From NCBI GenBank assembly GCA_902515455.1, contig CABXUO010000007.1, positions 1 through 42,531 on the forward strand: DNA of 42,531 nucleotides. Reading direction: 5' to 3'. Positions 34,207 through 42,073 of the stretch are shown here, one piece after another. How positions within the stretch are numbered: the stretch's first letter is position 1; each line of letters begins with the position of its first letter. The DNA is from an uncultured SAR86 cluster bacterium. GTDB lineage: Bacteria; Pseudomonadota; Gammaproteobacteria; Magnimaribacterales; D2472. The translations under genes and the position numbers were made by a program. The notes under the pieces were generated by a model. That model did no database searches, was not told the origin of the DNA, and was given only the letters and a program-made list of their open reading frames with translations.

Positions 34207-34623
34207 ATGAGTTTTTCAAATTATTTAGATAGTGTTGCCAAACCATTTATTGGCTTGGCTCCATGGATTTTAAGATTCGTCTTAGGGGTATCATTCATTC
34301 TTCATGGTTTAGGTAAATTTCCATTACCCCCAGAAAAGATGGTGACTTGGTTTGAGAGTATGGGAATTCTTGCACCAGAAATAGTGACTAGTTTGGTAGC
34401 AATTGGAGAGGTTGGAGCTGGAGCCGCAGTCATAATTGGTGGCTTTTTAGGGCGAGCAGGGCACTTAGTCACTCGTCTTGGTGGAGGTGCTGTGGTAGTT
34501 ATAATGATTGGAGCATTTTACCTAGCGCATCCCGACTGGTTTATTACACAAAAGTTATTTATGAGTGAGCAAATATTCATATTTGCTTTAGGCCTTTATT
34601 TTGCAATTAAAGGTAACGATTAA
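34207..34623 (+). CDS. DoxX family membrane protein
   Basis: A 138-residue inner membrane protein with four helices; the DoxX/DoxD family is linked to quinone or thiol metabolism, but the function here is unknown. The motif FVLGVSFILHGLGKFPLPPEKMVTWFESMGI is diagnostic, with the conserved LRxxLGxxFxxHGxxK wording. I prefer the ATG at 34207 because GGAG lies 5 bases upstream. The in-frame ATG at 34138 would add 23 residues with no ribosome binding site. Confidence 0.88.
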   Translation: MSFSNYLDSVAKPFIGLAPWILRFVLGVSFILHGLGKFPLPPEKMVTWFESMGILAPEIVTSLVAIGEVGAGAAVIIGGFLGRAGHLVTRLGGGAVVVIMIGAFYLAHPDWFITQKLFMSEQIFIFALGLYFAIKGND

Positions 34624-34638
34624 AATTTAAAAAAAAGC

Positions 34639-34667
34639 TTGTATTTGTAAATGAGAATGATTATCAT
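34639..34667 (+). promoter_or_regulatory. putative promoter of the FecA-like receptor
   Basis: TTGTAT at 34639-34644 is 17 bases from TATCAT at 34662-34667. The -10 element is embedded in the Fur box, so bound Fur would block polymerase. Confidence 0.5.
34652..34666 (+). promoter_or_regulatory. Fur box
   Basis: TGAGAATGATTATCA matches the 7-1-7 Fur consensus TGATAATNATTATCA at 13 of 14 specified positions. It lies within a larger perfect inverted repeat: ATGAGAATG (34651-34659) and CATTCTCAT (34671-34679), separated by 11 bases, which may position a second overlapping dimer. It lies 65 bases before the FecA-like ATG, over the predicted -10. Confidence 0.85.
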
Positions 34668-34731
34668 TTCCATTCTCATCTAGGCTATTTAGTCTCTTTG
34701 AGCGAATTTACTTTTAAGGAGAATAAATATC

Positions 34732-36933
34732 ATGGAAAATAAATGGCCTAATATTCATACAAAAATACATTTTGTAATTATGGGATTGCTTGCAATTCTA
34801 TTTTTTGTTCCAGCTTTTGCTGATACAAATTATGATCTTGAGACAATCGAATCTGTCAGTATCATAGGAACTTTTGATGATCCTTCAGATGTGCCTGGAT
34901 CTGTAACAGTAATTTCCAATGAAGATCTACAAAAAGTAATTGATACAGATATACATAAAATTCTTTCTGCAGTACCAGGAGTTTTCTTTAGAACAGAGGA
35001 TGGCTATGGTTTAAGACCAAACATATCTATTCGTGGAACAAGTTTGGATAGATCCGGAAAAATAACAATAATGGAAGATGGAGTATTAGTTGCTCCTGCA
35101 CCATATACATCTGCATCTGCATATTACTTCCCAACAACTGGTAGGATTCATGCTGTAGAGGTTTTAAAAGGACCATCAGCAATTACCCAGGGCCCGAGTA
35201 CTATTGGTGGAGCTTTAAACCTTATAAGTACTCCAATCCCTACCGATGGCAGAGGAAAATTTGTCCAAGAGCTTGGTGATAATGGGATGACTAGATCTCA
35301 TGTAGTTATGGGTGGAGAGAGTGGTTCGTTTGGCGGCATGGTTGAATTCCATGAGCATGCTACTGATGGATTTGACTCTATCGCAAATGTAGGAGGCGAT
35401 ACAGGTTTCCAAAAGTCTGACATGCTTGTTAAATTAAGATACTCAGCGGGAGATCACGAGGTAACCTTCAAATATCTTGATTTAGATGAGTCTTCTGAAC
35501 AAACATATGTAGGCCTTTCACAGGCAAGTTTTAATAAAAATCCAAGAATGCGTTATGGCCTAACTCAATATGACATGATGGATAATGATGGAGAGCAAAA
35601 TTCCATTACATATAAAGGTTCCTTTGGTAATGTTGATGTAGTTCTAACTTCATTTAGCAACGATTATCACAGAGACTGGTTTAAAGTTGATAAAGCGAAT
35701 AACAGCAAGACCGGCGGAGTGAGCAACAGTATAAACGGTGTTATTGAGGCAGCAAATGCTGGTAATGCAATAGCTCAAGGAATTCTTGATGGTACGCAAG
35801 CTACTGAAGTTAAGTTAAAGCATAATAATAGATTCTACGGCAATGAAGGTATTCAGTTCCAAGTTTCTACTGATATAGAAAATCATTCTGTAACATTTGG
35901 TTACAGAGATTTAGATGACTATGAAAGTAGAGATCAGGGATATGAATGTTTTCAACAAAGCTCTTCAGGAACTAATTCAGCTCTTTATGATTGTGGCTCT
36001 GGTTTCACAGGTAGTAATAACAGACTAAGAGAAACTCAAGCTACATCATATTTTCTTCAAGATACTATCTCAATGGATAAGCTTACTTTAACTCTAGGAT
36101 ACAGATCAGAAGAGTATGACAAAGTTGAAAACAGATGGAAAGATGGTGTTAGTGGTAGTAGAACTATGCCAGATCCAAAATATGTTAATAAAACATCAAC
36201 AGGAGATTATTCAACCTTCGGCATTGGTGCAACATATGATATGAATGAAAATCTTAGGCTTGTTGCAGGCTTCCACCAAGGAATGTCACCTGTATTTAAT
36301 GGTGATGCAGAAGAAGCTGATAATATGGAACTAGGCTTTAGATATAACAAAGGTACTACTGCGCTTGAAGTTATGTATTTCTCAAGTGATTATGCAAACT
36401 TAGTTGCAGAGTGTAAAAACTCTAATGGTGGAGACTGTGACGCTGGTGATACTTTTGATGGAGGAGAAGTTGATGTCTCTGGCCTAGAAGTCGATGCATC
36501 ATGGGTTGTTCAAGGTGATGGGGTAAGTTTCCCTATAGCCGTGACCTTCACATCAACAGATGCAACTTTTGAAAATAGCTTTGATAGTGACTACTTTGGT
36601 GTAGTTGCAGCTGGTGATGACCTACCTTATATTCCAAGTTCAGTCCTGGCATTGAGTGCTGGCTTTATCACTGAAGGTGGCTGGAGTGGATACTTGAGAT
36701 TGGCAGATCATGGAAGTTCTTGTTCTTCAGCTCAGTGTGGCGCTTTTGAAAATATAGATTCTTACAGCTTTGTAGATCTTTCTATTAGAAAGAGGATGAG
36801 TGAAAAGTTAGATGTATATGGCGTGTTAGAAAACGTTACAGATAATGAGGATATTGCTGCTAGAGCACCAAAAAGTGGGGCAAGATCACAAAAACCTCAG
36901 ACATTTAAAGTAGGATTTAATTACAAGTTATAA
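34732..36933 (+). CDS. TonB-dependent receptor, FecA-like ferric siderophore/dicitrate type
   Basis: A 733-residue outer-membrane receptor with a signal peptide (about 1-33, ending PAFA) and a plug domain. The plug is FecA-like: GYGLRPNISIRGTSLDRSGKIT followed by MEDGVLVAPAPYTSASAYYFPTTGR and VEVLKGPSAITQGPSTIGGALNLISTPIP. The C-terminal strand ends KVGFNYKL. Two Cys pairs (for example CFQQ...DCGS and CKNSNGGDCD) may form disulfides in loops. The Fur box upstream implies induction by iron shortage. Citrate, another carboxylate siderophore or ferric complex is likely. There is no FecIR, so it is probably not signal-transducing. SD AAGGAG lies before the ATG. Confidence 0.93.
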   Translation: MENKWPNIHTKIHFVIMGLLAILFFVPAFADTNYDLETIESVSIIGTFDDPSDVPGSVTVISNEDLQKVIDTDIHKILSAVPGVFFRTEDGYGLRPNISIRGTSLDRSGKITIMEDGVLVAPAPYTSASAYYFPTTGRIHAVEVLKGPSAITQGPSTIGGALNLISTPIPTDGRGKFVQELGDNGMTRSHVVMGGESGSFGGMVEFHEHATDGFDSIANVGGDTGFQKSDMLVKLRYSAGDHEVTFKYLDLDESSEQTYVGLSQASFNKNPRMRYGLTQYDMMDNDGEQNSITYKGSFGNVDVVLTSFSNDYHRDWFKVDKANNSKTGGVSNSINGVIEAANAGNAIAQGILDGTQATEVKLKHNNRFYGNEGIQFQVSTDIENHSVTFGYRDLDDYESRDQGYECFQQSSSGTNSALYDCGSGFTGSNNRLRETQATSYFLQDTISMDKLTLTLGYRSEEYDKVENRWKDGVSGSRTMPDPKYVNKTSTGDYSTFGIGATYDMNENLRLVAGFHQGMSPVFNGDAEEADNMELGFRYNKGTTALEVMYFSSDYANLVAECKNSNGGDCDAGDTFDGGEVDVSGLEVDASWVVQGDGVSFPIAVTFTSTDATFENSFDSDYFGVVAAGDDLPYIPSSVLALSAGFITEGGWSGYLRLADHGSSCSSAQCGAFENIDSYSFVDLSIRKRMSEKLDVYGVLENVTDNEDIAARAPKSGARSQKPQTFKVGFNYKL

Positions 36934-36940
36934 CAGTTTT

Positions 36941-37130
36941 CTCATAGGAGGTTACCATCAAAAGTTGTGGTAGCTTTACTCCCTGAACCCTTCATATGTT
37001 CCCTAAGACGAACACAGGGTTTACGGTAACCTCCTTTGAGGAACCTTCTCAAGAGGAGTCAATAGAAGGATAAGACTTCTATTCCCCTCCGTCCTAATCT
37101 CTATTATCGTTCGATTATAGGGTTTTTATT
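36941..37130 (+). ncRNA. structured non-coding segment with competing hairpins, ending in a terminator-like hairpin
   Basis: This is most of the 275-base gap between the FecA-like gene and tRNA-Ala. A perfect 11-bp pairing links AGGAGGTTACC (36946-36956) with GGTAACCTCCT (37025-37035), enclosing CCCTG/CAGGG and GTTC/GAAC helices. CTCCTTTGAG (37031-37040) can instead pair with CTCAAGAGGAG (37048-37058), and GTTACCA (36951-36957) with TGGTAGC (36968-36974). AATAGAAG/CTTCTATT (37061-37068/37076-37083) is another perfect stem. I do not recognise a known class. It may be a structured 3' UTR, a terminator array or an independent small RNA. Confidence 0.45.
37101..37130 (+). terminator. hairpin plus T-run
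   Basis: CTATTATC pairs with GATTATAG (one T-T mismatch) around a GTTC loop, followed by GGTTTTTATT. It is a moderate intrinsic terminator that would end transcripts from the FecA-like gene or the structured segment before tRNA-Ala. Confidence 0.45.
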
Positions 37131-37167
37131 GGCTCCTTGCGAGGGTTTTTGTATTTTAAAGACGATA

Positions 37168-37195
37168 TTGCACTGCAAAAGATATCTAGTACAAT
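37168..37195 (+). promoter_or_regulatory. tRNA-Ala promoter
   Basis: TTGCAC (37168-37173) and TACAAT (37190-37195) are 16 bases apart. Initiation near 37202 would give a 7-base leader before the mature tRNA. Confidence 0.55.
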
Positions 37196-37208
37196 TGTCA
37201 CCTTGTGT

Positions 37209-37284
37209 GGGGCTATAGCTCAGCTGGGAGAGCACCTGCTTTGCAAGCAGGGGGTCGGCGGTTCGATCCCGCCTAGCTCCACCA
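37209..37284 (+). tRNA. tRNA-Ala(TGC)
   Basis: Cloverleaf with acceptor GGGGCTA / TAGCTCC, containing the G3-U70 wobble that identifies tRNA-Ala, anticodon loop TTTGCAA (anticodon TGC), T loop GGTTCGATCCC, and encoded CCA at 37282-37284. It stands alone, 5 bases from the convergent hydrolase gene. No rRNA is nearby. Confidence 0.97.
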
Positions 37285-37288
37285 CTAT

Positions 37289-38182
37289 TTATTCAATTAT
37301 CATTAAGTCTTCTGCTATCTTTATATTGCCTCTAAAAGTTTGTCTCGTTTCTTGAAGAATTTCATCAGGAGTTGAGCCCCAAAAGAGTATATGGGATAGC
37401 AATAGAAGTTGAGGCTTAGCTTTTGATGCTATCTCTCCGACTTCAAGTGTTGATGTGTGATGGCTTTGGTGATATTTTTGCCAATCCTTCGTTTTTTCTA
37501 AAAATCCAGCTTGAGAATAGACTTCATGAACTAATATATCTACCTTATGGGCTAATTTCTCTAGTGTCTTGGATGGCCCAGTGTCTCCTGAAAATACAAT
37601 GACTTTATCTTCAGTAGTGAATTTAAAACCGAAAGCATCATCAAAACTTCCATGCGGAACTCTAAATGCTTCCACTTTTACATTCTCATCTTCATATATT
37701 AATCCTTCATCAATAGATTTAAATTTATATTTATAGCCCTTTTTATTTGATGGTTGCGTGCCATAAATTCTGTAATTAATATCTTCTTCGTATGCCATAA
37801 GAATAGAATTTGCCATTTTGTCTAATCCGCTTGGTCCAAATAATTTTATTTCTTTATCCCTGCCCATGATCCATGGAGTGAGCAATAAATCTGCCAAGCC
37901 TGCAGAATGGTCGGAGTGAATATGAGTTAAAAAAGCATATTCAATATTTTTCACAGACAATGCTTTTATATTTCCTCCCCATTCTGGGGAGAGAGCGGCC
38001 GCACTTCTCACAACGCCTGGTCCAAAATCAACTAGGTAGGCTTGATTATTTACTATTACTGCATAAGCTGAACCTTTTCTTTCTGGATCAGGATTGGGAG
38101 TACCAGAGCCCAGCACTATTAATTTAGTCGCAGCATTTAAAATGAATGGTAAGAGCAATAATGGTAAAAATAATTTTTTCAT
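37289..38182 (-). CDS. exported metallo-beta-lactamase-fold hydrolase (RNase Z-like)
   Basis: A 297-residue MBL-fold hydrolase with a signal peptide (MKKLFLPLLLLPFILNA, 1-17), so it acts in the periplasm rather than on tRNA precursors. The zinc motif is LTHIHSDHSAGL (His87, His89, Asp91, His92), preceded by VLGSGTPNPDPERKGSA, which is the RNase Z/arylsulfatase-like opening. Further ligands are in FSGDTGPS and HEVYSQAGF, with a HHTSTLEVGEIA segment. The substrate is unknown; exported relatives include aryl-ester or sulfatase-like enzymes. The start is chosen for the signal peptide. Confidence 0.88.
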   Translation of the reverse strand: MKKLFLPLLLLPFILNAATKLIVLGSGTPNPDPERKGSAYAVIVNNQAYLVDFGPGVVRSAAALSPEWGGNIKALSVKNIEYAFLTHIHSDHSAGLADLLLTPWIMGRDKEIKLFGPSGLDKMANSILMAYEEDINYRIYGTQPSNKKGYKYKFKSIDEGLIYEDENVKVEAFRVPHGSFDDAFGFKFTTEDKVIVFSGDTGPSKTLEKLAHKVDILVHEVYSQAGFLEKTKDWQKYHQSHHTSTLEVGEIASKAKPQLLLLSHILFWGSTPDEILQETRQTFRGNIKIAEDLMIIE

Positions 38183-38244
38183 ATTTGGTATATCAGATTA
38201 CAATTTATTAATAGATTAAATAATACAGTTAATTTGTCATAACA

Positions 38245-38721
38245 ATGCCAGAATATTTATCCATTTCTCAAATTATGCAATCAGCCGTCACTCCAGTGTT
38301 TTTGTTGGCTGGAATTGGTGCGTTGTTAAGTGTCATGACTGGAAGGCTTGGAAGGATTACTGATAGACTAAGATACCTTCAAATTTTTATTTGTAAGGTA
38401 GATTCTGATGACAAAGAGATATTGCTTTCAAATCGCAAAAGACTGATTTCAAGAACTAAATTTATCAATACATCAATTTTCTTTTGTGCTCTCAGCGGAT
38501 TAATTGTATGTATTGTTATTGGGTCGTTATTTGTTGGCGGTATCTATCAAATATTACTAGATGGCTTTATTTCTGTTGCATTTATTTTTTGCATGCTGTG
38601 TTTAATACTTGCCCTTATTTTTTTTATTTTTGAAATATTGTTTGCTACAAAGACTTCTCGTAAAAACTTACTTAAAACTGAAACAGTGATATCTAAATAT
38701 CTTGATGATAGCGGGAAATAG
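38245..38721 (+). CDS. DUF2721 membrane protein
   Basis: A 158-residue protein with three predicted membrane helices. The N-terminal IMQSAVTPVFLLAGIGALLSVMTGRLGRITDRLR is diagnostic of DUF2721, whose function is unknown. It ends 3 bases before the GTG start of the shikimate kinase-like gene, so the two are co-transcribed. Confidence 0.85.
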   Translation: MPEYLSISQIMQSAVTPVFLLAGIGALLSVMTGRLGRITDRLRYLQIFICKVDSDDKEILLSNRKRLISRTKFINTSIFFCALSGLIVCIVIGSLFVGGIYQILLDGFISVAFIFCMLCLILALIFFIFEILFATKTSRKNLLKTETVISKYLDDSGK

Positions 38722-38724
38722 CAG

Positions 38725-39216
38725 GTGAATTCATCTATATCACTTATTGGGATGGCGGGAGCTGGCAAGTCATCAATTGCATCTGAGCTTGCTAGTAAAT
38801 TAGATTTTAAAATAATTGATTCTGATAAGATAATCGAGCAATCCCAAGATTCATCTCTTCAGGGAATACTTGATCTTGTGGGATATGAAAGATTTAAGAA
38901 GATTGAAGAAGAAATTCTTTTAAGTGTAGATTTTAATAAAATTATTTTATCTACTGGCGGCAGCGCTGTTTACAGTCAAAAAGCCATGGAATATCTAATG
39001 CAGAACTCAAAGGTATTTTTTTTAGCAGTTCCTTTTAACATCATTCTTGAAAGAGTTGAAAATTTTTCTGAGAGAGGATTTATAAAATCACCTGATCAGA
39101 CTATTAGTGATGTTTTTGAGGAACGAGAATATTTATATAAAAAATATTGCCATCACATAATTGACAACTCTTTTGATGTCTCTACTGGAGTCTCTCAAAT
39201 TCTAGAATTATGCTAA
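38725..39216 (+). CDS. shikimate kinase-like protein
   Basis: A 163-residue P-loop kinase with GMAGAGKSS (9-17), DSD (32-34), RGFIKS in the lid (117-122) and FEEREYLYKKY (131-141), in the order of shikimate kinase AroK. Two substrate-site residues differ: the FR motif reads FKK (Lys58 where AroK has Arg58), and the GGG motif reads GGS (78-80). Shikimate kinase remains the likeliest function, but a different small-alcohol substrate is possible, and aroB, its usual neighbour, is absent. The GTG start at 38725 gives the P-loop its normal distance. It overlaps convergent coaW by 9 bases. Confidence 0.75.
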   Translation: MNSSISLIGMAGAGKSSIASELASKLDFKIIDSDKIIEQSQDSSLQGILDLVGYERFKKIEEEILLSVDFNKIILSTGGSAVYSQKAMEYLMQNSKVFFLAVPFNIILERVENFSERGFIKSPDQTISDVFEEREYLYKKYCHHIIDNSFDVSTGVSQILELC

Positions 39217-40029
39217 ATCTTTTATTCTCTCTAGCACTCCAATTACATTAGCATACTCTCTATTCTCTCCATAAACACCGCTCACTCCAGCTAATTTCAA
39301 CCTTTCATTAATTCCGTTTATAACAAGTGAAAGTAAAGATGTTCTGCCAATAAAGTAAGCTTTTTTAGAGCCTATTAAAAGTGCATTAAGGTATGCAATT
39401 GTGCCTATAACTTCGCCAATACAATTACATAATGATGCAGATGTATTTTCTATAGTGTCAGCATTAGAAAATTTTGCTTTTCCAAAGTTAACAGCTGTAA
39501 GATCTGGAGATAAATTTCCTATCTTGTTTACCGCATCTCCAATTAGAAGATCTAGATGATTTCTTAAACCTTTTTCCCCAAATTCATTTATTTCATGCCC
39601 TGAGCCATTTTCAAACAATAAATGCCCAAGACCCTCAAGCATTCCACCACCAACGGCAATTCCTCCAAGATGATTAAAATTATTATTATCAATATGTACG
39701 CATGCAGTACCAGTTCCGGCACTTACAACAAGCGTCGGTTCATCTCCAAATTCATAGAGTTTTTTTGCACCAAGACCAATTGCATCGATTTCATTCACTT
39801 TTATAATTTTTTTTGTCATCAAACTATCATCAAGATCAGATGACTTACCGCCTGTAACCCCAAATGCTTCAACCTTTGATATTGGAATATCAAGTTTCGA
39901 AAGTATTTTTTTTATAAGATCGGTTGTTATATTTTGACTTGACGATGGAGTAGTGAAGAACTGAACAGAGTTTTTAGAAAATATAGCTACATCTGTATTT
40001 GAAATCCCAAAGTCGAAGGCTGCTAGCAT
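39208..40029 (-). CDS. coaW: type II pantothenate kinase
   Basis: Phosphorylates pantothenate, the first step of CoA synthesis. The 273-residue ASKHA-fold protein has AFDFGISNTDVAIF at the N-terminus (phosphate 1), FGVTGGKSSDL, VNEIDAIGLGA, SAGTGTACVHI (phosphate 2) and GGIAVGGGMLEGLGHLLF, the signature of eukaryotic- and staphylococcal-type PanK II, which lacks feedback inhibition by CoA in Staphylococcus. Gammaproteobacteria usually carry type I (CoaA) or III (CoaX). It is the last gene of an overlapping trio, with its ATG sharing TAATG with the small membrane protein stop. Confidence 0.85.
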   Translation of the reverse strand: MLAAFDFGISNTDVAIFSKNSVQFFTTPSSSQNITTDLIKKILSKLDIPISKVEAFGVTGGKSSDLDDSLMTKKIIKVNEIDAIGLGAKKLYEFGDEPTLVVSAGTGTACVHIDNNNFNHLGGIAVGGGMLEGLGHLLFENGSGHEINEFGEKGLRNHLDLLIGDAVNKIGNLSPDLTAVNFGKAKFSNADTIENTSASLCNCIGEVIGTIAYLNALLIGSKKAYFIGRTSLLSLVINGINERLKLAGVSGVYGENREYANVIGVLERIKDLA

Positions 40030-40232
40030 TATTTCTCAGTATCGTCTTTTACTTCTTCTGCTTTACCCTCAATAATTGTAGATCTATTTTTAAAAAAAGA
40101 TTTTCTTCGACGATTTCCCCATTTGATTCTGTCATCTCGATCCATCTGTTTTTTAGATGCTTTAATTTTTCCAAGGTTCATAAAAACGAACAATGAGAAT
40201 ATAGCCAGAATGCTAAAAAAAATAGCATTCAT
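40029..40232 (-). CDS. small membrane protein, unknown
   Basis: A 67-residue protein with one N-terminal membrane segment (about 3-20) and a basic, charged cytoplasmic tail (RDDRIKWGNRRRKSFFKNRS). Not recognised. Its ATG follows directly on the stop codon of the Bax inhibitor-like gene, and its stop overlaps the coaW start (TAATG), so it is very probably translated. Confidence 0.65.
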   Translation of the reverse strand: MNAIFFSILAIFSLFVFMNLGKIKASKKQMDRDDRIKWGNRRRKSFFKNRSTIIEGKAEEVKDDTEK

Positions 40233-40973
40233 TTATCTACTTCTAAGTTTCATAAGAAGTCGAAGTATTTCAATGTATAACCATACCAAAGTGACCATCA
40301 GTGAAAAAGCTCCATACCATTCCATATATTTTGGTAAACCTTGCTCAGCACCTTCTTCAATAAAATCAAAGTCTAAAACGAGATTAAGTGCTGCAATTCC
40401 AACAACAAATAATGAAAATCCTATTCCAAACATTCCATTTGAGTGAATAAACCCAATGCCTGAACCAAAAAACGACATGATAAAGCTGACTAAATATAAA
40501 ATAGCAATACCCATGGTTGCTGAAAAAATCATTAGTCTAAAGTTTTCAGTAGGTTTAATAATGCCGCTTTTATAACAAAATAGTAAGGACGCTAGAATAC
40601 CAAAGGTTAGTCCAATTGCTTGAATACCGATACCTGGATATTGAGCTTCTGCGAATACTGTAATTCCTCCAAGAGCAATTCCTTCAAAACCTGCATAAAA
40701 TGGTGCAGTTGTTCCTGCTTTTGCAGGATTTCTAAAGATCGTGACGAATGCAAGAATTGTTCCAATGATTAATCCTGGCATTGCCAATGCAGGCATATTC
40801 CAACCAATAAATGCACCACCAAAACAAATTGATAACAGTATAGCTGTTTTATTCACAGCACCATCAAGGGTCATTCGCTCTGACTGAGGAATTGCACTTG
40901 TATTATCAAAATTTCTGGTAAAGGCTGGATTTCCGGATCTTCCAAAAGTATTTAAAGCAGAGTGTTTAGACAT
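40233..40973 (-). CDS. Bax inhibitor-1/YccA family membrane protein
   Basis: A 246-residue inner membrane protein with about seven helices and a long polar N-terminus (about 1-40, MSKHSALNTFGRSGNPAFTRNF). The pattern GTTAPFYAGFEGIALGGITVFAEAQYPGI and ALNLVLDFDFIEEGAEQGLPKYMEWYGAFSLMVTLVWLYIEILRLL matches the Bax-inhibitor-like YccA/COG4760 group, including the di-Asp-type DFDFIE segment near the C-terminus. Function is unknown, possibly ion or calcium leak. It heads the trio with the small membrane protein and coaW. Confidence 0.85.
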   Translation of the reverse strand: MSKHSALNTFGRSGNPAFTRNFDNTSAIPQSERMTLDGAVNKTAILLSICFGGAFIGWNMPALAMPGLIIGTILAFVTIFRNPAKAGTTAPFYAGFEGIALGGITVFAEAQYPGIGIQAIGLTFGILASLLFCYKSGIIKPTENFRLMIFSATMGIAILYLVSFIMSFFGSGIGFIHSNGMFGIGFSLFVVGIAALNLVLDFDFIEEGAEQGLPKYMEWYGAFSLMVTLVWLYIEILRLLMKLRSR

Positions 40974-41032
40974 AAATTTTCTCCAAAAAAACTATTATGA
41001 ATTACTTATGGGCTTAAGCACAAATTTAAAGG

Positions 41033-42073
41033 CTATAGCTTATTAATCCAATCTGAAATAAGTTTTATACCTATTTCATCTGAAAGAGCTCTTCCTGATT
41101 CTGGCATCATTATCCCTGGATCAAGTGACTTCATTCTATAAAGGAGTATTGAATCATCGGGATGACCTGGAACAATTGAATATTTTAAATTACCGCTCGC
41201 TCGTCCAGCAGCAACTGGCTTTTTATAAATTCCAATCCGTTCTTTTCCCTGTTCCGTGTAATTTAGATATAGGCCTGTTGTATCTGCAGAGCCGCCAGGT
41301 ATATGACAATGGCCACAATTAATATCAAGGTATGCCCTTGCTCTATCTTCTAATACAGCATTTAGGTCTGCATAATTGGATATTGAGCTTGATCCCAGAT
41401 TTTCATTTATCCAACCTAAAGCAGCCCAGTAAACCAATTGATTCATTTCTCCAGTATTATATTGAACTAACTTATCCATATTTCTTGCCTTAGGGCCAAT
41501 GGGAGTCATTACTTTTTTTAATTGGTGGCATTCCTTACATTGGTTCTGATTTGGCGCTCGGTATCTTATATTAATGATTTCTCCTGACGAGTTTACGAAT
41601 TTTGTAGGAATTGTTGCACCTGCGATTGCTCTTTTTGCATCGGTTTGATCTTCACTCCAAACATAGCTAATTGCTTGCCAACCATCATTAGTATTTATTA
41701 ATAAGCGAGTCTCAAGCAATTCTGCTTCCAGTGGACCATTATTATTTAGGTATGCAAAAGTTTTAATAAGAACTGACCCAATTGGGAAAACAAAAACTTT
41801 ATTCTTTACATAGCCAACTTTTTTTCCTTTAGGCACGAATACAAAACGAAGCTTATCAGTTTCATCTGAAAATAATGCACTTTTTAAAGAGTATGGGTGC
41901 ACATCATCTGCAGGTATTTGATTTTTTAGATCTTTAAAGAAACCATATTCTGATAGAAATTTTGGTGTATTTGAAAAATTTTCAAAATTGTAATCATTAA
42001 TATTTTGAGACTGAGATTTAAAACAAATTAATAGAGCTATTAATAAGGATATTTTTTTAGAAAGTTTCATCAA
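41033..42073 (-). CDS. SO2930-family dihaem c-type cytochrome
   Basis: A 346-residue periplasmic protein with a signal peptide (about 1-22). Two c-haem sites are CKECH (179-183) and CGHCH (253-257). Near the C-terminus SLDPGIMMPESG supplies likely Met axial ligands. The layout matches the SO2930/HNE_0200 family (TIGR03806), whose genes regularly sit next to a parallel beta-helix protein. The neighbouring gene fits and overlaps by 17 bases. The biological role of the pair is not known to me. Confidence 0.88.
   Translation of the reverse strand: MMKLSKKISLLIALLICFKSQSQNINDYNFENFSNTPKFLSEYGFFKDLKNQIPADDVHPYSLKSALFSDETDKLRFVFVPKGKKVGYVKNKVFVFPIGSVLIKTFAYLNNNGPLEAELLETRLLINTNDGWQAISYVWSEDQTDAKRAIAGATIPTKFVNSSGEIINIRYRAPNQNQCKECHQLKKVMTPIGPKARNMDKLVQYNTGEMNQLVYWAALGWINENLGSSSISNYADLNAVLEDRARAYLDINCGHCHIPGGSADTTGLYLNYTEQGKERIGIYKKPVAAGRASGNLKYSIVPGHPDDSILLYRMKSLDPGIMMPESGRALSDEIGIKLISDWINKL

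Noticed and set aside
36941..37130. Structured segment as 6S, SRP or RNase P RNA
   Set aside because: No SRP tetraloop/AGCAG core and no RNase P conserved words. The size and CCCTGAACC recall 6S, but the closing-stem and bubble arrangement is not convincing, so it is kept as unassigned.
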